Shown here: in pieces, positions 6,826-12,890 of the stretch | How the letters are laid out: the number at the start of each line of letters is the position of its first letter | Numbering within the stretch: position 1 is the first letter of the stretch | From: a virus | Virus record (IMG/VR): IMGVR_UViG_3300044641_007443 | Location: 1 to 24,805 of that record | Direction: 5' to 3' (one strand) | Length of the DNA: 24,805 bases | The notes under the pieces: model-generated | Told to the model about the DNA's origin: nothing | The model's database searches: none | The model's input: the letters and a program-made list of their open reading frames with translations, nothing else | Translations under genes and position numbers: made by a program

Positions 6826-7029
6826 ATGCGCATGATTCGACTTCGGTTTCGCTGGTTCGCCAGCTACCTCCGCGACGAGTATCGACGCCGCAAGTGCGGC
6901 GTTCGCGTCCGGTTCATCTGGACGGTCTTGATGATCGCGAACGCCATGTCCTCGTGGGCGATGCGTCGCGTCATCACCGTGAAGACTATCCCGCCCAGCG
7001 AGGCGGAATGGACGATCCCCGAGCGATAA
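6826..7029 (+). CDS. Small basic, possibly membrane-associated protein (67 aa)
   Basis: The 67-aa product starts at ATG 6826, seven bases after AGAGGAGA, the same strong leader used by the SLOG and SSB genes. The N-terminal half is very basic (MRMIRLRFRWF, YRRRKCG). The middle, FIWTVLMIANAMSSWAM, is hydrophobic enough for one membrane segment or a buried amphipathic helix. No family is recognised. It is alone between two gene-free stretches. The ribosome site and clean ATG support translation; the function is unknown. Confidence 0.55.
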   Translation: MRMIRLRFRWFASYLRDEYRRRKCGVRVRFIWTVLMIANAMSSWAMRRVITVKTIPPSEAEWTIPER

Positions 7030-7279
7030 GGCCCAGCGGGTCTTTCTGAGGTACGAGCGATACGCAGGCTTCGCCAAGCTCGTTGCAGCGTCCTGCGCTG
7101 CTGCAACCCTCAAGGCTCTCGTTCAATCTCGAGGAGACGCATCCATGTAGCATGCTGACGACTCGCCGCAGATCGACGCAAGACGATCGCACCAGCTGCC
7201 TGGCGCAGGCAGTCGACGCCTCCCCGTTGTGGATGGAACAGGGTCAGCCCCGCAGCCTATGCCTCGGGCATGCCTTGGG
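7030..7279 (+). other. Structured leader-like stretch with orphan ribosome site and start-stop (ATG-TAG)
   Basis: No normal gene is seen. A stem-loop (GTTGCAGC 7082-7089, GCTGCAAC 7100-7107) is followed by GAGGAGACGC at 7132-7141, nearly the leader of the 67-aa gene, then ATG at 7145-7147 immediately followed by TAG at 7148-7150. Another small hairpin (ATGCC/GGCAT) is at 7259-7271. The stretch ends in a strong terminator, so it could be a small RNA, an attenuated leader or a decayed copy of the 67-aa gene start. TAAGGCCCAGCG at 7027-7038 also occurs at 5397-5408. Confidence 0.4.
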
Positions 7280-7324
7280 AACGCCGGCGCTTTGGATGGA
7301 CGCATCCAAGGCCCGGCGTTTTTT
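7280..7324 (+). terminator. Rho-independent terminator upstream of SSB-1
   Basis: A long, slightly bulged stem pairs AACGCCGG (from 7280) with CCGGCGTT (to 7320) and TTTGGATG with CATCCAA, with a GACG loop, followed by TTTTTT at 7319-7324. A separate perfect hairpin, GGACCC/GGGTCC at 7329-7345, lies between this terminator and the SSB ribosome site. Confidence 0.85.
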
Positions 7325-7366
7325 CATTGGACCCATTCCGGGTCCCCCACAGAGAGGAGACAGCAG

Positions 7367-7804
7367 ATGTTCAACGTCAACCGAGTCGAGATCATCGGCA
7401 ATCTCGGGCGCGACCCCGAGATCCGCACCGCCCAGTCCGGCAAGTCGTTCGCGACGCTCAGCGTCGCCACGACGGAGCGCTGGACCAGCAACGGCCAGCC
7501 CGTCGAGCGCACCGACTGGCACCGCATCACCGTCCTGTCGCAAGGCCTCGTCAAGATCCTCCAGGCCCACGGCCGCAAGGGTCAGCTCGTGCGCGTGAGC
7601 GGTAAGCTGCAGCACAGCAAGTACGAGAAGGACGGCCTTACGCGCTACGCCACCGACGTCGTTGTCGGCAACAATGGCGAGTTCGCCATCCTGTCGGCCA
7701 AGCGCGCCGACGCCACGATGGCGCCCGCCGAGGATGCCGATGCGCCGGCGCCCGAGGCGCCAACCACGCAGCCGACGTGGAAGGGCGACGACGTCCCCTT
7801 CTGA
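7367..7804 (+). CDS. ssb: Single-stranded DNA-binding protein, copy 1
   Basis: The 145-aa protein has an OB fold typical of bacterial/phage SSB: VNRVEIIGNLGRDPEIRTAQ at the start, FATLSVATTERW, DWHRITVLSQ, KGQLVRVSGKLQ and YEKDGLTRYATDVVV. A Pro/Ala-rich acidic linker follows and the tip ends DDVPF, which recruits partner proteins in known SSBs. It coats ssDNA during replication and recombination. I chose ATG 7367, after AGAGGAGACAGCAG, rather than longer in-frame starts that would run through the terminator. It is monocistronic, with terminators on both sides. A second SSB is at 15656-16057. Confidence 0.95.
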   Translation: MFNVNRVEIIGNLGRDPEIRTAQSGKSFATLSVATTERWTSNGQPVERTDWHRITVLSQGLVKILQAHGRKGQLVRVSGKLQHSKYEKDGLTRYATDVVVGNNGEFAILSAKRADATMAPAEDADAPAPEAPTTQPTWKGDDVPF

Positions 7805-7811
7805 CCACCGA

Positions 7812-7853
7812 GCAGGGTCTTCCGAGCAATTCGGAAGGCCCTGCTTTCCTTTC
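7812..7853 (+). terminator. Rho-independent terminator after SSB-1
   Basis: GCAGGG...CCCTGC (7812-7817 and 7839-7844) encloses a second stem CTTCCGA/TCGGAAG with a short loop, followed by TTTCCTTTC. It begins 8 bases after the SSB-1 stop codon. Confidence 0.85.
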
Positions 7854-7856
7854 GTT

Positions 7857-7870
7857 CTGCAATTTTGCAG
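7857..7870. promoter_or_regulatory. 14-bp operator-like palindrome before the 7883 operon
   Basis: CTGCA-ATTT-TGCAG is a perfect-arm copy of the motif found twice in the repressor/Cro intergenic region. It lies directly between the SSB-1 terminator and the ribosome site (GATAGGAGG) of the next operon. Confidence 0.6.
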
Positions 7871-7882
7871 GATAGGAGGCCC

Positions 7883-8029
7883 ATGTGGAACTTCTGGAAC
7901 TTCATTCGGATGCTGTCGCGAGTGCTTCCACCGATCGTGGCGCTGCTCGTGACGTTCCTCGACCTGGCGAGAGCCCTGCAAACGCTGCGAGCTTGGCGTC
8001 GTGGCTCGAACTGGCAACGCCGGAGATGA
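7883..8029 (+). CDS. Hidden 48-aa membrane peptide
   Basis: ATG at 7883 follows a very good ribosome site, ATAGGAGGCCC. The 48-residue product starts MWNFWNFIRMLSRV, has one clear membrane segment (LPPIVALLVTFLDLARAL, about residues 15-32) and a basic C-terminus (RAWRRGSNWQRRR). This favours an N-out or tail-in topology. Its TGA overlaps the ATG of the next gene as ATGA (8026-8029), so the two are translationally coupled. Competing GTG starts in the next gene's frame would overlap this peptide. It is below usual ORF-length cutoffs, so it is easily missed. Function unknown; it is the first gene of an operon carrying a SLOG-like protein. Confidence 0.65.
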   Translation: MWNFWNFIRMLSRVLPPIVALLVTFLDLARALQTLRAWRRGSNWQRRR

Positions 8030-8373
8030 AGATCCGTTTCGTTGCCGTCGTGGCTGGCGGCGATCTTGGCATCACCAAGGAGCGTGTCGCTGACTGCTTC
8101 TCGGCACTCAAGCGCAAGCACAAGTCCATCGCCATCTGGCACGCAGGGTCCGGCGAAGAAGAGAGCCCTGCACGGAAACTCGTCCGCACATGGGCGGGAC
8201 GCAACAAAGTGCCGTGGGTTCCCTTTGGCGAACGCTACGAGGCCTTGATGAACTCCGCCAAGGGTCGCTTCAGCGCAGGCCACAAGATCGGCTTCATCAT
8301 TCTTCCAACCAACAGCCCAACGCGCATTCGAGACGCTGCGAAAAGCGCCGGGCTTGTCGCATGGGAGGTGTAG
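8026..8373 (+). CDS. Second SLOG/DUF2493-like small protein (115 aa)
   Basis: Starting at ATG 8026, coupled to the 48-aa peptide, the 115-aa protein reads MKIRFVAVVAGGDLGITKER, then IAIWHAGSGEEESPARKLV, then KVPWVPFGERYEALMNSAKG, then IGFIILPTNSPTRIRDAAKSAG. The pattern (N-terminal strand, HAGSG loop, ARKLV helix, AG.. followed by a strand and a PT.SPTRIRDAA helix) resembles a minimal DUF2493/YspA SLOG domain, like the C-terminal domain of the 5458 gene but diverged. Family assignment is an inference. SLOG domains are often nucleotide sensors. It sits next to membrane proteins on both sides. Confidence 0.6.
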   Translation: MKIRFVAVVAGGDLGITKERVADCFSALKRKHKSIAIWHAGSGEEESPARKLVRTWAGRNKVPWVPFGERYEALMNSAKGRFSAGHKIGFIILPTNSPTRIRDAAKSAGLVAWEV

Positions 8374-8688
8374 GTGTTCTACGCCCTTGTCTTTCTCGTC
8401 AAGCTCATACGAGCCCTTCCAGGAATCCTCCAGGCCCTCACCAAACAGGTCCCACGCATCCAGATAGCCATCAAGGACCACGGACCGCTCATCGGATTCA
8501 TCATCATCTGGTTCCTTGTCTCGGTCTTTTGCGTCGTCGTGGTCGCGATGGCAGTCGCGACTGCGTGGGCAACCCTGTCTTCGCTCTTTCCAATGATCGT
8601 TATTGCCGTCCTGGTGATGGCTTTTGCCTTTGGCTTGCTGAAGGCCCTGCTGTGGTTTCGTGGCCGATCAGGAGGCGGCCAGACATGA
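8374..8688 (+). CDS. Integral membrane protein (104 aa)
   Basis: This begins with GTG at 8374, directly after the preceding TAG, with GGGAGG upstream. The 104-aa product has a hydrophobic N-terminus (MFYALVFLVKLIRALPGIL) and two strong membrane segments, about residues 39-66 (IGFIIIWFLVSVFCVVVVAM) and 70-94 (FPMIVIAVLVMAFAFGLL). It ends in a short basic tail. No family is recognised. The next gene overlaps by ATGA. With the 48-aa peptide it brackets the SLOG-like gene with membrane proteins. A role in superinfection exclusion or membrane signalling is possible but not shown. Confidence 0.75.
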   Translation: MFYALVFLVKLIRALPGILQALTKQVPRIQIAIKDHGPLIGFIIIWFLVSVFCVVVVAMAVATAWATLSSLFPMIVIAVLVMAFAFGLLKALLWFRGRSGGGQT

Positions 8689-8960
8689 CCAAGATCATCC
8701 TGAACACCGGACCGCTCATCGACCACATCCGCAAGATGCCGGTCGACAAGCTTGGCTTGCTCGCCGAGATCCTCAACGACGCCGTTGGTGAGGCGCGTTT
8801 CTACGAAGTCATCTGCCTCGAGAAGAGCGAGGAAGGCGATGCCTTCTACTTCTCAGAGCGGGCCACCGTTGCTCGCGAGCTGCGCGACCTCATCGTGAAG
8901 ATGAACGCCAGCTTCCTCTACCTCATCGAGCCCCAGAAGAAGGAGCAACTCCATGCCTGA
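8685..8960 (+). CDS. Hypothetical protein (91 aa)
   Basis: ATG 8685 overlaps the upstream stop (ATGA) and has GGAGGCGG just before it. The 91-aa acidic, helical product (MTKIILNTGPLIDHIRKMPV, KLGLLAEILNDAVGEARFYE, RATVARELRDLIVKMN) has no membrane segment. No family is recognised. It overlaps the DUF932 gene by 8 bases, so it is part of the same coupled series. A longer in-frame extension upstream is only open frame through the other genes. Confidence 0.7.
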   Translation: MTKIILNTGPLIDHIRKMPVDKLGLLAEILNDAVGEARFYEVICLEKSEEGDAFYFSERATVARELRDLIVKMNASFLYLIEPQKKEQLHA

Positions 8961-9810
8961 TGGCGCTTTCTCGTCGATGATGGACCGTCACGGGTTCATC
9001 CCCATCAACCACGAAACCCCGAAGTGGTTTCCCGTCAGCGCCGGCGAAGTCTTCGACGCCAACGGCTCGCCCATCGCCGGCTATCAGCGCATCTGGCGCG
9101 AAGACAGCGGCGACACGATCGCCCTGCACACCTCGGACTACCACCTCGTCCCATACCAGGAGAACTTCTCCCGCTTCGACAACGCCATCATGCGCTCGGG
9201 CCTCGACACCACCGATATGCGCGTGGCGACGGACATGAGCCACAATGGCGGCCGCGTCTTCCGCCAGTACTTGTTCCCCGCGCACACGAAGGATGTCGGA
9301 CAGGGCGATCCCGTCGCGCTGCGCATCATCATGTTCGACAGCTACGACGGGTCGTACTCGTTCCGCGGCACCGCTGGCTTCTTCCGGTTCGTCTGCGCCA
9401 ACACTTGCGTCATCGGCGACACGGCGATCGACGTCCGCGCCAAGCACACCTCGAACTTCGGCGAGCGTTCGTCGCGACTGATCGAGGCCGTCGTCAAGGC
9501 CGCGGACTCGTTCAACGGCTACGTCGAGAACATGCGGCATTGGTCGACCGTGCGCCTGTCGCTCGGCAATGCCCGCGAGCTGCTCAACCTGATGCCGCAG
9601 GGCAACGACTCCCTGCGCGACACGCTGTTCGCCGACTACGCGACCAAGCACGGCGAGAACGGCACCGCATGGGACCTCTACAACGTCCTCACCAGCTGGG
9701 CCACGCACTCCAACGCCCGCGCCAACCGCGCCCAGGTGCGCGCCCAACGCGAGGACCGTGTCCTCGCCCTCACCAACAAGGCTGCATGGAAGGAGCTCTG
9801 CAATGCCTGA
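8953..9810 (+). CDS. DUF932 family phage/plasmid protein
   Basis: The 285-aa protein resembles the DUF932 family found on phages and plasmids. Recognisable segments are YHLVPYQENFSRFDNAI, the central strand-rich block RIIMFDSYDGSYSFRGTAGF, FRFVCANTCVIGDTAIDVRA with the invariant-looking CAN.CV, the KHTSN segment, and the late helical WDLYNVLTSWATH. Members are often encoded beside ParB-like or recombination genes, as here (the next gene is ParB-like, overlapping by 8 bases). No biochemical activity is established that I can cite. The start at ATG 8953 is fixed by overlap with the preceding stop and an AGAAGGAG site. Confidence 0.85.
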   Translation: MPDGAFSSMMDRHGFIPINHETPKWFPVSAGEVFDANGSPIAGYQRIWREDSGDTIALHTSDYHLVPYQENFSRFDNAIMRSGLDTTDMRVATDMSHNGGRVFRQYLFPAHTKDVGQGDPVALRIIMFDSYDGSYSFRGTAGFFRFVCANTCVIGDTAIDVRAKHTSNFGERSSRLIEAVVKAADSFNGYVENMRHWSTVRLSLGNARELLNLMPQGNDSLRDTLFADYATKHGENGTAWDLYNVLTSWATHSNARANRAQVRAQREDRVLALTNKAAWKELCNA

Positions 9811-11431
9811 CACCGTCGACAACATCGTCGCCAAGCCCATCGCCACCGACGACCAGCTGACCTACCTGCAGGTCGCCGAGCTGGTGCCGTGGGCTGGCAA
9901 CGTCCGGTCCTCGCGCAGCGACATGGACGTCGCGGCCATGGCGCTCTCCATCAAGAACGTCGGCCTCCTCAATCCGCTGCTGGTCAAGCGCATCGACAAC
10001 GAGTGGAACGTTGTGGCCGGAGTCACGCGCCTCAAGGCGCTGACCTGGCTCAAGTGGGATCGCGTCCCGTGCGTTGTCCTGCCTGACGGCATGGACGATC
10101 GCTCGCTCTCGGCCGTCAGCCTTGCCGAGAACACCTCGCGCTCGGCGATGTCGCTGGGCGACACGGTGCGCGGCCTGCTGGCGATCTTCGCCAGCGGCGT
10201 CACCGACCTCGGCGAGGCTGCCATCATCCTTGGCCAGCCCCACGAGAACGCCAAGATCGCCGCGCAGCTGACCAGGCTCGTGCCGGATGCGCTGGCGAAG
10301 CTGGAGAAGGGAAAGATCGGGACGGAGTTCGCGCTCGAGCTCTCAAAGCTCTCCGACGGCAAGCAGCGTGGCGTGCTGCGGCGCCTCAAGGACTACTCGA
10401 GCTACAACGACGAGGGGCCGGATGCCCGGATGCTCCGACGCGACATCGCCAAGGAGCGCGTCAATGCCGGCGACGTCGAGTTCACGGAGCAGCAGTTCCT
10501 CGAGGCCGGCGGCACCGTCGTCCGCAACCTGCTTGGCGAGGTCAGCTTCGAGCCCTACTCGCTGGTCATGGAGCTGCAGCGCAAGCGCGGCCAGGAGATC
10601 GCGGAAGCCCTGAAGTCGAAGCACAAGTGGGTCGACTTCTTCGAGAGCTCGGCGTCCAACTCGTACTTCACGACCTACATCTCGGAACCAAACGCCAAGA
10701 ACGACCCCAAGAAGGCGGGCGCCGTCGTGCTTTTGACTCCCGATGCGCGCATCCAGATCAGGACGCCTGTTTTCAGGATCGAGGACCAGAAGGCCAAGGA
10801 GAAGGCGGCCAAGCAGAAGGCGAAGGAAAGGGAGAAGGCCGAGTCCGGTGAGGCCGGCGAAGACGTCTCATCCGGCATTCGCGACATGGCGGCGCAGTAC
10901 CTCGCCGACTACACGCGACAGGCGCTCATCGGACACGTCAACGTGGCGCTTGCCGTTATCCTGTCCAGCAGCTTCCGCGTCTGGCAGCGTCCTACCAACC
11001 TCTTGGCGCCGACGGCGGACATCTTCATGAACACGCCGGGACTCAAGAAGGCACGAGAGACGGTCGAGAAGTTCCAGGAGGACGCCCTAGCCGAGGGGCT
11101 CAGCATCGACAAGCTGCTCGACATGACGCAGGCCGATCTGGGCAAGCTCGTCATCGCCATGGCCCAGAACGTGGTGCACGCCTACAAGCCGGACGACAAG
11201 AACTGCCTTGCCGTTCTCAACGCTTGCGAAGCGTCGCCCATGGACATGAACATGGCGTCGCTGCCAGTCCTCAAGCGGCTCACCAAGGAGCAGCTGGTCG
11301 AGATCGGCAAGCAGGTCGATGTCCAGACCCAGAACAGCGAGCCCAAGGGCGGCCTTGCTCGCCGCATTGAGCTCGCCCTGGAGAAGCGTGGCGGCGGATG
11401 GCAGCCGCCGGGCATCTCCTACAACGGGTAG
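9803..11431 (+). CDS. ParB-like nuclease/CTPase-domain protein
   Basis: The 542-aa product from ATG 9803 (AAGGAG upstream) has an N-terminal ParB/Srx domain: NVRSS, MALSIKNVGLLNPLLV, the GVTR box at 73-76 where ParB has GERR, VPCVVLPD, and the AENTSR box at 108-113. An HTH-like helical region follows. A Lys/Glu-rich charged linker lies at about residues 327-358. The unrecognised C-terminal ~180 residues may dimerise or bind partners. At 542 aa it is longer than typical chromosomal ParB. No ParA lies nearby, so partition by the usual mechanism is unlikely; DNA-binding regulator or nuclease roles are alternatives. It overlaps the repressor gene convergently by 13 bases. Confidence 0.85.
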   Translation: MPDTVDNIVAKPIATDDQLTYLQVAELVPWAGNVRSSRSDMDVAAMALSIKNVGLLNPLLVKRIDNEWNVVAGVTRLKALTWLKWDRVPCVVLPDGMDDRSLSAVSLAENTSRSAMSLGDTVRGLLAIFASGVTDLGEAAIILGQPHENAKIAAQLTRLVPDALAKLEKGKIGTEFALELSKLSDGKQRGVLRRLKDYSSYNDEGPDARMLRRDIAKERVNAGDVEFTEQQFLEAGGTVVRNLLGEVSFEPYSLVMELQRKRGQEIAEALKSKHKWVDFFESSASNSYFTTYISEPNAKNDPKKAGAVVLLTPDARIQIRTPVFRIEDQKAKEKAAKQKAKEREKAESGEAGEDVSSGIRDMAAQYLADYTRQALIGHVNVALAVILSSSFRVWQRPTNLLAPTADIFMNTPGLKKARETVEKFQEDALAEGLSIDKLLDMTQADLGKLVIAMAQNVVHAYKPDDKNCLAVLNACEASPMDMNMASLPVLKRLTKEQLVEIGKQVDVQTQNSEPKGGLARRIELALEKRGGGWQPPGISYNG

Positions 11432-12015
11432 TCCCGATCGACGCGGCGAATGACGCCGCGGACTTCTATCAAGTCGAGCGGCCATGCGTTGGGCTCTCCC
11501 GGCGCCATGCGCCGCTCGACCACGACTGGCGGCATGTAGGCGCCAGCAGACACGCGATCGCCGGTTGAGATGATGACCAGCGAGCCACGCTCAGGCTGTG
11601 CGCTGGGGTCAACAATCAACTGGTCTCCCATGAAGACGCCGGCCGCCTCAAGCACTTCAAGCGTCATTGTCATGGCAACGCATCCAATCGGGATGTCGCC
11701 GCTCACGGTGATGGAGGACCACCTCCGCGATGCAACTAGCTCCCGGACATTCATGTCAAGCAGTTGCTCCATTGGAACGGACGGGATGCGCGCCCCCTGC
11801 GTTGCGGCAACGCCAAAGCTTGGGGCTACACCAGCAATCTTGCTCAAGGCCACGACTGTTCTCGTTGAAGGCCAGGATGTGTCCTTGTGCTTGAGGAAGC
11901 GCGTGATACTGGTCGAGGGGACATTGGCAAGTCTTGCCCAATGCTCGGCCGACCAGTTGTTGCGACGCATCACATCCAGCATCCACCTGCCAATGCTGTC
12001 GCGATCGTTGCTCAT
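11419..12015 (-). CDS. CI-like phage repressor (HTH plus S24/LexA-like C-domain)
   Basis: The 198-aa protein has an N-terminal HTH, about residues 9-62 (WSAEHWARLANVPSTSITRF), and a C-terminal domain shaped like S24/LexA dimerisation domains: AAGVFMGDQLIVDP, GSLVIIS, LIEVRGVIRRVDRDYPL. It should maintain lysogeny by binding the palindromes at 12079-12117. The ribosome site is AAGGAG eight bases before ATG. Odd point: where LexA/CI proteins carry the catalytic Ser (GDSM type) this one has MTMTLEV, and the Lys region reads VSAGAYMP without Lys. Self-cleavage therefore looks impaired. It is transcribed divergently from the Cro-like gene. Confidence 0.9.
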   Translation of the reverse strand: MSNDRDSIGRWMLDVMRRNNWSAEHWARLANVPSTSITRFLKHKDTSWPSTRTVVALSKIAGVAPSFGVAATQGARIPSVPMEQLLDMNVRELVASRRWSSITVSGDIPIGCVAMTMTLEVLEAAGVFMGDQLIVDPSAQPERGSLVIISTGDRVSAGAYMPPVVVERRMAPGEPNAWPLDLIEVRGVIRRVDRDYPL

Positions 12016-12078
12016 GTAAATGCTCCTTCAAAGTGGGGCTATTAACGCGACTCGCGTGCAACGCAATAGCACACATTG

Positions 12079-12092
12079 GTGCAAAAGTGCAG
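12079..12092. promoter_or_regulatory. Operator palindrome O1
   Basis: GTGCA-AAAG-TGCAG matches CTGCA-N4-TGCAG at 9 of 10 arm positions. It lies between the divergent repressor and Cro-like genes, 25 bp from the next copy. A looser GTGC...GCAC inverted repeat lies at about 12056-12073. Confidence 0.65.
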
Positions 12093-12103
12093 CTTGCAAT
12101 AGG

Positions 12104-12117
12104 CTGCATTTTTGCAG
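12104..12117. promoter_or_regulatory. Operator palindrome O2
   Basis: CTGCA-TTTT-TGCAG is a perfect-arm copy of the motif, centred about 19 bases before the Cro-like ATG. The Cro-like gene has no clear ribosome site, so its transcript may be leaderless or start very close to the ATG, within reach of a protein bound here. Confidence 0.65.
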
Positions 12118-12129
12118 TAAACCAATGCC

Positions 12130-12366
12130 ATGTTGTCACATCCCCTCGATCTGCTCGCCACAATGGCAACAGCGCACAACGTCTCTCTCGAGAGCGCCAT
12201 GCGCTCAGCAGGCGTCGCCCGCACCACCTATCAGAGGTGGATGAAGCGGCAGACATCGCCCCGCCACGGGACAGCAGAACGCATCGCCAAGGAGATCCAA
12301 CGCCTTGGGAAGCTACAGCTGCGTAAGAAACCAGCCGCTCTGGCACAAGCTCGTCGCGGCGCTTAG
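12130..12366 (+). CDS. Cro-like HTH regulator (78 aa)
   Basis: The 78-aa basic protein carries an HTH (LATMATAHNVSLESAMRSAG, then VARTTYQRWMKRQTSP) and a Lys/Arg/Ala-rich tail. Its place, first plus-strand gene divergent from the repressor, is that of Cro. It would compete for the same TGCA-type operators to switch to lytic growth. No Shine-Dalgarno sequence is visible before ATG 12130. The next HTH gene begins inside its last 62 bases. Confidence 0.8.
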   Translation: MLSHPLDLLATMATAHNVSLESAMRSAGVARTTYQRWMKRQTSPRHGTAERIAKEIQRLGKLQLRKKPAALAQARRGA

Positions 12367-12748
12367 CGCCGAACGCAAGCGCCAGGGATGGTCACGATGG
12401 GACCTCGAGGACAAGTGCGGCTTCCATCGCGGATCGCTTGCCATGTGGGAGACGTCCTTGCGTCCACCAACGGCATTCAACCTCTGCATCTGGCTGGAGT
12501 TCCTTGGTCGTGAGCTCGAGGTTGTCGGGGCGACGCCAACGGGTGATCACCGCCAGCTCGAGCTTCCACTCGAAGTACAAGTCGCGTCGCACGACGATCG
12601 AAGGCATCACCTTCGCAAGCAAGGGCGAAGCCCTGCGATACGTCGACCTCAAGCGACTCGAGCAAGCGGGACACATCAGGAACCTCCGGCTCCAAGTGGC
12701 ATACCCGCTGGCAGTCAACGGCTTCAAGCTCTGCACCTACGTCGCTGA
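12305..12748 (+). CDS. Second HTH (XRE-type) protein, unusual 3' extension
   Basis: The recognisable part is LWHKLVAALSAERKRQGWSR, DLEDKCGFHRGSLAMWE and FNLCIWLEFLGRELEVVG, an XRE-type HTH of about 80 residues. The only good start is TTG 12305, with AAGGAGA nine bases upstream, inside the Cro-like gene. The frame stays open to 12748, so the last ~65 codons run in another frame under the DUF1064 gene and look like shadow sequence (Arg/His/Pro-rich). Either the overlap is genuine, or a frameshift joins HTH to DUF1064, or a base is missing. Probable role: early regulator. Confidence 0.6.
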   Translation: MGSYSCVRNQPLWHKLVAALSAERKRQGWSRWDLEDKCGFHRGSLAMWETSLRPPTAFNLCIWLEFLGRELEVVGATPTGDHRQLELPLEVQVASHDDRRHHLRKQGRSPAIRRPQATRASGTHQEPPAPSGIPAGSQRLQALHLRR

Positions 12749-12890
12749 CTTCGTCTACGAAGAAGCCGGGACGACAATCGTCGAAGACTTCAAGGGCATC
12801 AAGACGGCAATCTTTAGGCTCAAGGCCAAGATGATGAAGGCCCTGCTTGGAATCGAACTGAGAATCACGACTGGGAGAAAGAAGCGATGA
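12543..12890 (+). CDS. DUF1064 family, predicted PD-(D/E)XK nuclease (115 aa)
   Basis: The protein reads HSKYKSRRTTIEGITFASKG, ALRYVDLKRLEQAGHIRNLR, LQVAYPLAVNGFK, TYVADFVYEEAGTTIVEDFK then IFRLKAKMMKALLGIELRI. This closely fits DUF1064, a small phage family with a restriction-endonuclease-like core (Glu in SKGEA, VADF, VED-F-K). Holliday-junction-type or other structure-specific cleavage is the usual proposal. GTG 12543 gives the family's usual length; GTG 12510 with GGAG upstream is an alternative. It is ATGA-coupled to the winged-helix gene. Confidence 0.8.
   Translation: MITASSSFHSKYKSRRTTIEGITFASKGEALRYVDLKRLEQAGHIRNLRLQVAYPLAVNGFKLCTYVADFVYEEAGTTIVEDFKGIKTAIFRLKAKMMKALLGIELRITTGRKKR

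Noticed and set aside
8923-9846. 307-codon minus-strand frame over the DUF932 gene
   Set aside because: Shadow of the DUF932 gene, which has family-like motifs and operon overlaps.
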